Under the pieces are notes generated by a model. It saw only the letters and a list, made by a program, of their open reading frames with translations. It was not told where the DNA came from and ran no database searches. Positions 5,886 through 12,874 of a stretch of 12,874 bases of DNA are shown in pieces. Origin of the DNA: Bacteroidales bacterium UBA4347 (lineage in GTDB: Bacteria; Bacteroidota; Bacteroidia; Bacteroidales; P3); the NCBI GenBank assembly GCA_002394185.1, contig DGTB01000179.1:1-12874 (forward strand). The letters run 5' to 3'. The position numbers and the translations under genes are program-made. Numbering within the stretch: position 1 is the first letter of the stretch; every line of letters begins with the position of its first letter.

Positions 5886-7303
5886 AAGTCGGCAAGATAG
5901 CGATTTTCTTCGCGTGCATCATTGCCGCACTGGCAGTTATCTGCACCTATTTTCCTTCCGACGGGATAACCGTCGGAGGGCATTCTTTTTATCTGCCTAC
6001 CATCCACGACCTTGCCGAAGCTAACAAGCCTGTAGAGGAAATAACCATCGAGGAGACGATAGAAGACACCATCCCCGCCGAGGTGGCAGAGCTGGCCGAT
6101 TCCATAGTCTACTACCAAGGCCAAACCGACAGCAGCGACACACGCTTCTGGCTGCCCGACAGCTCCTTCTTCGATGCCTTCTGGATGGCGGCCGAGGGAG
6201 CAGTGGACAACGATCGCGTGGTGCGCATACTGCACTACGGCGACTCGCAGATCGAGATGGACCGCATGTCGGCCCAGCTGCGCTCCTACATGCAGCAGAC
6301 TTTCGGCGGCGGCGGTCCCGGCATGATTCCATACCGCACCATCATCCCCACCTACGCCGTGCACCAGAGCACCAGTGGCAACCTGACGCACCTCTCCTCC
6401 TTCGGCGACAGCACCGTCACACGCTCGCGGGGCAACTACGGCCCCATGATGCAGTGTTTCCGCATGGACGGTCAAACCACACTCACCATCAAGGCCGCCA
6501 CACACTCGTCGGTCGACGACGCCGTGAAGCAGTTCTCGCGTGTGATGCTGGTGTTCAACAACCGTGGCGAGCGGCTGACCCTCTCCCTCGGCAACAAGAG
6601 CATCGACACCACCTTCTCCGACACCTACGACAGCCCTGGCGTGGGTGCCATCAACCACCGGACTTCCACGCCGCAGACCTCCTTCCGCCTGCGCACCACC
6701 GGCAGTGCCGACCTCTACTGCGTCACCGTCGACGACGGCCCTGGCGTGGCGGTGGACAACATCCCCATGCGAGGTTGCTCTGGCCAGCAGTTCACCCTCG
6801 TCAACCGCGACCTGCTCTCCCAAGCCTACGACGCCCTCGACGTGGGCATTATCATCATGCAGTTTGGCGGCAACTCCGTACCCTACCTGCGGAGCGAAAA
6901 GTCCATCAACACCTACTGCCAGTCCATTGGCCGCCAGATCGACTATGTGCGCTCCTGCTGCCCGCAAGCCAAGATACTCTTCATCGGCCCCTCGGACATG
7001 AGCACCCGCGAGAAAGGCACCCTCCAGACATACCCCTGGCTGCCCACCGTCGTTGACAGCCTCCGGGCCACCGTCAACCGCCACGGTGCCGCCTACTGGA
7101 GCATCTATCATGCCATGGGTGGATGGAACTCCATGGTGGAATGGAACCGTCAAGGACTTGCCGGTAGCGACTATGTGCACTTCTCATCCCGCGGAGCTGA
7201 AATCATGGGCTCACGACTGGCACAGGCTTTCGCCGACAACTACCGGCTCTACTGTTTGCGCCGTCGACTGAAAGAGAACATCAAAGAACAATTGCCCCTA
7301 TGA
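5882..7303 (+). CDS. Membrane-anchored SGNH/GDSL hydrolase-family protein
   Basis: A 473-residue protein with an N-terminal signal anchor (about 5-23), then FPSDGITVGG (24-33) and an acidic Glu/Thr/Ile-rich linker (about 50-75), placing the main domain in the periplasm. The SGNH catalytic elements are complete: YGDSQIE with nucleophile Ser122, GCSG around Gly298, FGGNS with Asn331, and DYVH with Asp430 and His433. An extra beta-rich module separates block I (Ser122) from block II, as in large Bacteroidales GDSL proteins. SGNH proteins remove or transfer acyl groups on glycans, and as partners of MBOAT proteins they complete O-acetylation of alginate, cellulose or peptidoglycan. The gene overlaps lpxD and the next SGNH gene by four bases each (ATGA), so a joint job with that gene and the MBOAT is likely. 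Substrate is unknown. Confidence 0.85.
   Translation: MKVGKIAIFFACIIAALAVICTYFPSDGITVGGHSFYLPTIHDLAEANKPVEEITIEETIEDTIPAEVAELADSIVYYQGQTDSSDTRFWLPDSSFFDAFWMAAEGAVDNDRVVRILHYGDSQIEMDRMSAQLRSYMQQTFGGGGPGMIPYRTIIPTYAVHQSTSGNLTHLSSFGDSTVTRSRGNYGPMMQCFRMDGQTTLTIKAATHSSVDDAVKQFSRVMLVFNNRGERLTLSLGNKSIDTTFSDTYDSPGVGAINHRTSTPQTSFRLRTTGSADLYCVTVDDGPGVAVDNIPMRGCSGQQFTLVNRDLLSQAYDALDVGIIIMQFGGNSVPYLRSEKSINTYCQSIGRQIDYVRSCCPQAKILFIGPSDMSTREKGTLQTYPWLPTVVDSLRATVNRHGAAYWSIYHAMGGWNSMVEWNRQGLAGSDYVHFSSRGAEIMGSRLAQAFADNYRLYCLRRRLKENIKEQLPL
5954..5980 (+). terminator. Terminator-like hairpin inside first SGNH gene
   Basis: Arms CCTTCCGACGG (5954-5964) and CCGTCGGAGGG (5970-5980) pair over 11 positions with a single G-U pair; the loop is GATAA. 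A TT (5983-5984) and a five-T run (5986-5990) follow. It starts about 70 bases after the lpxD stop and lies within codons 25-33 of the SGNH gene, where it encodes the segment PSDGITVGG. It resembles an intrinsic terminator for the pth-to-lpxD block but is in coding sequence, so partial termination or attenuation is the likelier effect, if it has any. Confidence 0.5.
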
Positions 7304-8619
7304 AAAAACACCTTGCCCTGCTGACGCCTCTCCTGCTCCTCGCCGTCTGTTGCACGGCCCAGCCACAGCCTGTGGATATTCCGAGGCAATACAATTTCAT
7401 CCTGTACGACGCCAACGACCTGCGCTACAATGCAGCATCACCATCCATGAAGACCTTCTTCGAGAAATGGCATCGAGTCACCACCACCCAGCAGGGCAAC
7501 ATCAACATTGTCCACATCGGGGGGTCCCATGTACAGGCTGGCACCATGAGCAACACCATCCGCACCAACCTCATGCATGCCTATCCCGGTCTCGTGGCAG
7601 GACGCGGCATGGTTTTTCCCTACTCTGCCGCCGCCAAATGCAACAATCCACGCGACTACCGCGTGCACTGCTCACAGAAAGTCACCCTCACAAGAAACAT
7701 CTATAAAGAACACACCTATCCGCTGGGGCTTTGCGGCATTGCTGTCACCGCCAACGACTCTCTCACCGAGATTTCCATTGAGATGAACGAGCCGACGGTC
7801 CGCTACAACACCTCGCGCATCATCATTTTCGGCCATTCCGACGAAGGCGTGGTGCCACAGCTGCGCATAGCTGACCGCAACGTCTATCCCTCCTATGCCG
7901 ATGCTCGCACCGACCGCTTTGTCTTCAACCTCAGCCAACCCACCGACACCTTCTCTGTCGTCCTTCCCTGCCAACGTGGCGAACACTTCACCCTCACCGG
8001 TATCTGTCTCGACAACCGCCACTCGGGCTTCTCTTTCCATTCCATCGGCGTCAACGGCGCCGCCGTGCCCGACTATCTGCGCTGCCAGAACTTCACCCGC
8101 GACCTGCGTATGCTGCGCCCGGATATGGTCATCTTCGGCATCGGCATCAACGACGCCTCCGGCCGCGACTTTGACACCGCTGCCTTCCGCGCCAACTACC
8201 TGGCCCTGATCGATTCCATCCGCATCATCAACCCCGACTGCGCCTTCGTCTTCATCACCAACAACGACAGCTTCCGCCGCCTGCGCCGCAACCGCTACGA
8301 GGTCAACCGCAACGGCTTCCTCGCCCGCGAGGTCTTCTACCGCCTGGCCGACGACACCGACGGCGCCGTATGGGACCAATTCGAAGTGATGGGTGGCCTC
8401 AAATCCATGGACAAATGGTTCAAGGCCAAACTGGCGCAGAAAGACCGCGTCCACTTCACCCAGGCTGGCTACGAACTCATTGGCAACCTCTTCTACAATG
8501 CCCTCTTCGAAGCCTACGCCTCCTATACCAAGAAACGCACCAACACCAAACCCTCTTCCAACACCACCCCCGACTCCTTCAGCAATCCCTTAGATTTCCT
8601 CAACCCACTTAGCAATTAA
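7300..8619 (+). CDS. Secreted SGNH-like protein with GGS in place of GDS
   Basis: A 439-residue exported protein. Residues 1-20 form a signal peptide (KKH, then a Leu-rich core, ending CCTAQ); with Cys17-Cys18 close to the end, lipidation is possible but the lipobox is poor. The SGNH blocks are recognisable: VHIGGSHVQ with Ser76, VNGA with Gly250 or Gly253, FGIGIND with Asn284, and DRVHF with Asp382 and His385. Block I reads GGS rather than GDS, while Ser, Asn, Asp and His are kept, so activity is probably retained. The C-terminal 30 residues are a Thr/Asn/Pro/Ser-rich tail. It overlaps the upstream SGNH gene by four bases and precedes an MBOAT gene by seven bases, suggesting a three-part O-acylation system. 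It could equally be an esterase that trims acyl groups. Confidence 0.82.
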   Translation: MKKHLALLTPLLLLAVCCTAQPQPVDIPRQYNFILYDANDLRYNAASPSMKTFFEKWHRVTTTQQGNINIVHIGGSHVQAGTMSNTIRTNLMHAYPGLVAGRGMVFPYSAAAKCNNPRDYRVHCSQKVTLTRNIYKEHTYPLGLCGIAVTANDSLTEISIEMNEPTVRYNTSRIIIFGHSDEGVVPQLRIADRNVYPSYADARTDRFVFNLSQPTDTFSVVLPCQRGEHFTLTGICLDNRHSGFSFHSIGVNGAAVPDYLRCQNFTRDLRMLRPDMVIFGIGINDASGRDFDTAAFRANYLALIDSIRIINPDCAFVFITNNDSFRRLRRNRYEVNRNGFLAREVFYRLADDTDGAVWDQFEVMGGLKSMDKWFKAKLAQKDRVHFTQAGYELIGNLFYNALFEAYASYTKKRTNTKPSSNTTPDSFSNPLDFLNPLSN

Positions 8620-8626
8620 TATCACT

Positions 8627-10468
8627 TTGTCCGACATTCTAACATACCTCGCATCGCTTTTCGCCTTCAACGACGATCATCCACTGCTTTTCACGCAGAT
8701 TCACTTCTGGGTGCTCTTCCTCATCATCTATCTCTTCTTCGGACTCATTGTCGCCCGACAGCGACGCCAACCCGACGGCAGCCTCGACCCCGCACGCCGC
8801 GTGCTCCGCAACGGCTACCTCTTCGCCTTCAGTCTGGTCTTTTACTATAAGACCTCTGGCCTCTTCGTCCTGCTGCTCATCTTCTCCACCCTCCTGGGTT
8901 GGATACTCGGCATCGGCATGGACCATTCGCTCTCCGAAACCCGGCGCAAAACCATGCGCACCATCGGCGTTGTGCTCAACCTGGGCCTGCTCTGCTTCTT
9001 CAAGTATGCCTACTTCTTCACCGACATCTTCAACGCCACCTTCGGCACCGAATACAGCATCGGCATCAAGATACTCCTCCCCGTGGGCATCTCCTTCTTC
9101 ACCTTCCAGAACATCAGCTATATCGTCGACGTCTACAAACGGAAAATACCCCATGTCTCCAACCTCCTCGACTTCGGCTTCTACACCGCCTTCTTCCCCC
9201 AGCTTGTCGCCGGCCCCATCCTGCGTGCCGACCAGTTCGTGCCCCAGCTCTACAAGCCCTTCTTCCTCTCGCGACGCCAGTTCGGCATCGCTGTCTTCTG
9301 GATTTGCAACGGATTGATCAAAAAGCTGGTGCTGAGCGACTATCTGGCCGTCAACTTCGTCGACCGTGTCTTCGACAATCCCTCGCTCTACACACCCTTC
9401 GAGAATTTCTCCGCCCTCATGGTCTATTCCCTCCAGGTCTACGCCGACTTCTCGGGCTACACCGACATCGCCATCGGCGTGGCCATGCTCATGGGCTTCT
9501 ACCTCCCCGTCAACTTCAACTCGCCCTACAAGGCTCAGAACCCTACCGACTTCTGGCGTCGCTGGCACATGTCGCTCTCGCGCTGGCTGCGCGACTACCT
9601 CTACATACCCCTCGGCGGAAACCGCACCGCCGGCTTCACGTCCTATTTCATCCTTGCCACCATCCTGCTCATCGCCGCCTTCCGGCTACACAACCTCTGG
9701 TTCACCGTCGCCGTCTGCACCATCATCGCCGTGGTGCTGCTCCTGCTGGCCTTCCGTCCCTCGCACCGTCGCACCCTCGGCACCAACGTCAACAACATGG
9801 ACACCATGCTCCTCGGCGGCATGTGGCATGGCTCCTCGTTCAACTTCATCACCTGGGGCGGTCTCAACGGCCTCGGCATCCTGGTCTACAAATGGTGGAA
9901 AGACCGTTCCTGGGGCACTCGCCTGCTGACGCTCCTCCTCCTCGCCTCCGCCCTTACCGCCGCTTCCTACCTCACCCAAAGCCCCCTCATCAACCTCCTT
10001 GCCTTCTGCCTCCAGGTCCTTCTCGGTGGCTACCTGCTCCTCTTCCTCCTGAGCCGCATCAAAAAAATATCCTCCCTCAACACCAAAATCTCCTCCGTCT
10101 GGGCCGTCCTCATCACCTTTGTCTTCATCTCCTTCACACGTCTTTTCTTCCGCTCCGGCTCCAACCTCGACCCCGCCGAAGCCAACGAGGCCGCTTGGAA
10201 CACCGCTTCCATGATGGTAGACCGCATTGGCTCGCGCTGGAACCTCGCCCAGATACCCGAGATACTGTCCAACTACTCCTACGTCTTCATCCTCTTCGCC
10301 TTTGGCATGCTCGTCCACTGGCTGCCCACACGCTTCAAGCGGCGCTACCGCATCTGGTTCGCCCAGATGCCTCTCTGGCTTATGGCCCTCGTCGTCATAA
10401 TCCTCGCCGTGGTGCTCTACCAATTCGTCACCGCAGACCTCCAGCCTTTCATCTACTTCCAGTTCTGA
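8627..10468 (+). CDS. MBOAT family O-acyltransferase (AlgI/DltB-like)
   Basis: A 613-residue polytopic inner-membrane protein with about a dozen hydrophobic segments. MBOAT proteins pass acyl groups, often acetyl, across the membrane to extracytoplasmic partners that modify glycans. Family motifs are clear: PVGISFFTFQNISYIVD (152-168), PQLVAGPILR (191-200), YADFSGYTDIAIG (272-284), DFWRRWHMSLSRWLRDY (308-324), YIPLGGNR (326-333), and the catalytic His401 in LGGMWHGSSFNF. About 60 residues, including two likely membrane helices, separate GGNR from the LLGGMWHG motif, longer than in Pseudomonas AlgI. The only reasonable start is TTG 8627, seven bases after the previous stop; the next in-frame ATG would remove 97 residues. 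The two SGNH genes upstream are the expected partners. Substrate cannot be read from the sequence. Confidence 0.92.
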   Translation: MSDILTYLASLFAFNDDHPLLFTQIHFWVLFLIIYLFFGLIVARQRRQPDGSLDPARRVLRNGYLFAFSLVFYYKTSGLFVLLLIFSTLLGWILGIGMDHSLSETRRKTMRTIGVVLNLGLLCFFKYAYFFTDIFNATFGTEYSIGIKILLPVGISFFTFQNISYIVDVYKRKIPHVSNLLDFGFYTAFFPQLVAGPILRADQFVPQLYKPFFLSRRQFGIAVFWICNGLIKKLVLSDYLAVNFVDRVFDNPSLYTPFENFSALMVYSLQVYADFSGYTDIAIGVAMLMGFYLPVNFNSPYKAQNPTDFWRRWHMSLSRWLRDYLYIPLGGNRTAGFTSYFILATILLIAAFRLHNLWFTVAVCTIIAVVLLLLAFRPSHRRTLGTNVNNMDTMLLGGMWHGSSFNFITWGGLNGLGILVYKWWKDRSWGTRLLTLLLLASALTAASYLTQSPLINLLAFCLQVLLGGYLLLFLLSRIKKISSLNTKISSVWAVLITFVFISFTRLFFRSGSNLDPAEANEAAWNTASMMVDRIGSRWNLAQIPEILSNYSYVFILFAFGMLVHWLPTRFKRRYRIWFAQMPLWLMALVVIILAVVLYQFVTADLQPFIYFQF

Positions 10469-10514
10469 ATCAGTTTATCAAGCAATCCAATAATAAAGCA
10501 TAAAAAACCATAAA

Positions 10515-12542
10515 ATGAAAATAAAAGCATCCCCTTACAGCAACGTCGTTGCCGTACTCTTCAACCTTGTGTTGGTCTATGTCCTTTATATGGTCACCCG
10601 CGTGGCTTTTGTCCTCGAGAACTGGAACCTCTTCTCCGTGGACTGGGGACAGCTCTCCATGGGCGAACTCCTCGCCGGCAGCCTTCGCTTCGACTCCTCG
10701 GCCATCCTCTACACCAACTGGCTCTGGATCATCCTCATGCTGCTGCCCCTCCACCTCAAGGAGCGCCGCTGGTGGCATAACATGTGCAAATGGATATTCG
10801 TGGTGGTGAACTCCCTCGGCCTCAGCATCAACCTTGTCGATGCTGTTTATTCCCAATTCACCGGCCGACGCACCACCTCCACCTTCTTCTCCGAGTTCAG
10901 CAACGAGGGCAACCTCGGCGGCATCTTCTTCACCGAGGTCGCCAACCATTGGTACCTCGTCCTTCTCGGCGTGGCCCTCATAGCCGCCCTCTGGTTCCTC
11001 TACCTCAAGCCCGACCACTCCCGCTTCGACACCCCGGCGCTCAGCCATGCCAGACTGAAATACTATCTTGCCAACTCCCTGGGCCTCCTTGTGGCCATAC
11101 CCTTCTCCATCTTCGCCATGCGCGGCGGATTCACGCGCGACACACGCCCCATCACCATCTCCAACGCCAACCAGTACGTCCACTCGCCCCAGCAGGCCTC
11201 CATTGTCCTTAACACCCCCTTCTCCCTCATCCGCACCATCGGCAAACACCCCTTCAAGGACCCGCAGTATATGCCCGAGGCCGACCTTGCCGCCATCTAC
11301 ACCCCCCTCCACCGCCCCACCGACGCCGACACCGTCCCGATGGTCTCCGGACAGAAGAATGTCGTGGTGCTCATCCTCGAGAGCTTCTCGCGCGAATACT
11401 TCGGCTTCTACAACCTCGACGCCGACGGCAAGCCCCTGCTCGACACCAAAGGCGAGCCCTTCGTCTCCTACACCCCCTTCCTCGACTCCCTCCTCGGCCA
11501 CAGCCTCACCTTCGAGCACACCTTCGCCAACGGCCGCAAGAGCATCGACGCCATGCCCTCGTCGCTCTCCTCGGTGCCCTTCTTTGTCGAGCCCTTCATC
11601 CTGACCCCCTCGTCGCTCAACGACCTCAGCGGCCTGGCCGAGTGCCTCGGCGGCAAGGGCTACAGCTCGGCCTTCTTCCACGGCGCCCCCAACTCGTCCA
11701 TGGGCTTCCAGGCCTTTGCCCGCAGCTCGGGATTCAAACAGTACATCGGCATGAGCGAGTACTGCGACGACCCGCGCACCGGCGGCCGCAGCGACTTCGA
11801 CGGCCACTGGGCCATCTGGGACGAGGACTTCCTACAGTTCACCGCCACCGCCATCACCGAGCGCCTCCAGGAGCCCTTCATGGTGGGCTTCTTCTCCGCC
11901 ACCTCGCACCACCCCTTCAACATCCCCGAGCGCTACCAGAACGTCTACACCGGCGGCCCCCTGCCCATCCACCGCACCATCCAGTACAGCGACAACGCCC
12001 TGCGCCACTTCTTCGCCACCGCCAGCCGCCAGCCCTGGTTCAAGAACACCATCTTCGTCTTCACGGCCGACCACACCAACCAGCTGCAATACGACGAGAG
12101 CGTCACCTCTGTCGGCGCCTTCTCCATCCCCATAGCCATCTACGACCCCTCCGGCGAACTGCCCACCGGCAAGCTCCCCGGCGTCATGCAGCAGATCGAC
12201 ATCATGCCCACCCTCCTCCGCATCCTCGGCTACGACCAGCCCTTCCCCGCCTTCGGCAAAAACGTCCTCGACCCCGGCGAGACCCCCTGGGCCGTCAACT
12301 ACAGCAACGAGACCTACCAATATATCGAAGGCGACTACACCCTCCTCTTCGACGGCCAGGAGCCCACGGCACTCTACAACTACGTCGCCGACCCCCTCCA
12401 GCGCCGCAACCTCCTTGCCGACCCCACACAGGCCGAGCGCAAAGAGCGCATGCTACGCCGGCTCAAAGCCATCGTCCAGACCTACATGATACGCATGACC
12501 ACCAACCACCTCGTTATCCGCCCCGGCGACCTCGAACAATAA
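10515..12542 (+). CDS. LtaS-like membrane sulfatase-fold phosphotransferase
   Basis: A 675-residue protein with five predicted N-terminal membrane helices (about 11-33, 63-80, 91-110, 145-164, 182-202) and an extracytoplasmic alkaline-phosphatase-fold domain (about 280-600). This is the layout of lipoteichoic acid synthase and of OpgB-type phosphoglycerol transferases. Active-site elements are visible: VLILESF with metal-binding Glu289, NGRKSID with probable nucleophile Ser343 (Thr in S. aureus LtaS), SHHPF with His465-His466, and FTADH with metal-binding Asp519-His520. A Gram-negative Bacteroidales does not make lipoteichoic acid, so phosphoglycerol or phosphoethanolamine transfer to a glycan or LPS is more likely; a sulfatase is less likely because no CxPxR motif is seen. 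It follows the MBOAT gene after 46 A/T-rich bases without a recognisable promoter. Its C-terminal 70 residues are basic and helical. Confidence 0.88.
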   Translation: MKIKASPYSNVVAVLFNLVLVYVLYMVTRVAFVLENWNLFSVDWGQLSMGELLAGSLRFDSSAILYTNWLWIILMLLPLHLKERRWWHNMCKWIFVVVNSLGLSINLVDAVYSQFTGRRTTSTFFSEFSNEGNLGGIFFTEVANHWYLVLLGVALIAALWFLYLKPDHSRFDTPALSHARLKYYLANSLGLLVAIPFSIFAMRGGFTRDTRPITISNANQYVHSPQQASIVLNTPFSLIRTIGKHPFKDPQYMPEADLAAIYTPLHRPTDADTVPMVSGQKNVVVLILESFSREYFGFYNLDADGKPLLDTKGEPFVSYTPFLDSLLGHSLTFEHTFANGRKSIDAMPSSLSSVPFFVEPFILTPSSLNDLSGLAECLGGKGYSSAFFHGAPNSSMGFQAFARSSGFKQYIGMSEYCDDPRTGGRSDFDGHWAIWDEDFLQFTATAITERLQEPFMVGFFSATSHHPFNIPERYQNVYTGGPLPIHRTIQYSDNALRHFFATASRQPWFKNTIFVFTADHTNQLQYDESVTSVGAFSIPIAIYDPSGELPTGKLPGVMQQIDIMPTLLRILGYDQPFPAFGKNVLDPGETPWAVNYSNETYQYIEGDYTLLFDGQEPTALYNYVADPLQRRNLLADPTQAERKERMLRRLKAIVQTYMIRMTTNHLVIRPGDLEQ

Positions 12543-12560
12543 CCCCCAACACCACCGCCC

Positions 12561-12842
12561 ATGAACCTCAACGGACTCATCGTCGGAATCGCCACCTTCC
12601 TCATCATCGGCGTCTTCCATCCCATCGTCATCAAAGCCGAATACTACCTCGGCACCCGCTCCTGGCCCCTCTTCGCACTGGCGGGAGTGGCGGCCTGCAC
12701 AGGCTCGGCGCTCATTGCCGGAATCGTGCCGAGCATCCTCCTCGGCGTGCTCGGATTCAGCTGTTTCTGGTCCATCATCGAGCTCTTCCAGCAGCGCAAA
12801 CGCGTCGAACGCGGCTGGTTCCCCAAGAACCCCCGCCGCTGA
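12561..12842 (+). CDS. DUF4491 family small membrane protein
   Basis: A 93-residue protein of the DUF4491 family, function unknown. It begins MNLNGLIVGI and has hydrophobic segments near 4-24, 34-54 and 56-76; the conserved stretches HPIVIKAEYY (20-29), FSCFWSIIELF (70-80) and the ending GWFPKNP (85-91) are those I recall for the family. Length is normal. ATG 12561 lies 18 bases after the previous stop in a C-rich spacer with no Shine-Dalgarno site. Being last in the array next to envelope genes, it may be a small accessory of the inner membrane, but nothing in the sequence shows a role. Confidence 0.88.
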   Translation: MNLNGLIVGIATFLIIGVFHPIVIKAEYYLGTRSWPLFALAGVAACTGSALIAGIVPSILLGVLGFSCFWSIIELFQQRKRVERGWFPKNPRR

Positions 12843-12874
12843 CACACCCCTGCAAGCCCCGCCGGACCGTTGTC

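Noticed and set aside
5609..7180. Minus-strand open frame of 523 codons opposite lpxD and the first SGNH gene.
   Set aside because: It crosses the junction of two convincing + strand genes and its composition is that of an antisense shadow; no motif was found.
8621..8629. TATCACTTTG before the MBOAT gene as a promoter.
   Set aside because: The spacing between TA and TTTG is four bases instead of two, and the site is inside a seven-base gap in a coupled array.
8899..10503. Second + strand frame of 534 codons inside the MBOAT gene.
   Set aside because: Arg/His/Pro/Leu-rich out-of-frame reading; the MBOAT frame has all family motifs and needs the same bases.
10470..11807. Minus-strand open frame of 445 codons opposite the LtaS-like gene.
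   Set aside because: Repetitive Glu/Gly/Val/Ala composition typical of the complement of GAC/CTC/ACC-rich coding sequence, with no fold or motif.
1..12874. CRISPR arrays, tRNA or rRNA genes, insertion sequences, toxin-antitoxin or phage genes.
   Set aside because: No spaced direct repeats, cloverleaf-like or rRNA-like sequence, transposase motifs or terminal inverted repeats were seen; the window is an unbroken run of chromosomal genes.

Overview
The window reads as a piece of a GC-rich Bacteroidales chromosome (phylum Bacteroidota). The grounds are a promoter with the Bacteroidota -7 element (TAnnTTTG), a DUF4491 protein, family-typical Bacteroidales versions of LptC, LpxD and a FadL-like barrel, A-rich leaders in place of clear Shine-Dalgarno sites, and ATGA-type gene overlaps. 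Genus cannot be named from the sequence. By eye GC is about 60 percent.

All ten genes lie on the + strand in one tightly packed array, and the only convincing promoter is at the left end (about 112-119). Layout: an AT-rich leader (1-137); pth and coaX (138-1507, housekeeping translation and CoA genes); a FadL-like outer-membrane barrel and a secreted TPR protein (1497-4284); lptC and lpxD (4284-5885, LPS transport and lipid A synthesis); two SGNH/GDSL proteins and an MBOAT acyltransferase (5882-10468); an LtaS-like alkaline-phosphatase-fold membrane enzyme (10515-12542); and a small DUF4491 membrane protein (12561-12842). Several genes overlap their neighbours by 1 to 11 bases, so translational coupling is likely. 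The largest gap between genes is 91 bases. The last 32 bases show nothing recognisable.

The common theme from 1.5 kb onward is the cell envelope. lptC and lpxD place the array in LPS assembly. The barrel and TPR pair are probably outer-membrane or periplasmic parts. The SGNH, SGNH and MBOAT trio has the composition of an envelope O-acylation machine: MBOAT moves the acyl group across the inner membrane and SGNH proteins transfer it outside. Next to it is an enzyme of the family that transfers phosphoglycerol or phosphoethanolamine onto glycans or lipids. My best candidate for a little-described system is this SGNH-SGNH-MBOAT-LtaS cassette joined to lptC-lpxD, perhaps decorating LPS or another surface glycan. 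The substrate is inference only.

Two terminator-like hairpins (4316-4340 and 5954-5980) lie inside the 5' coding ends of lptC and the first SGNH gene, each followed by a T-rich stretch. They are the most unusual nucleotide-level structures in the window and could act as attenuators that divide this long transcript.
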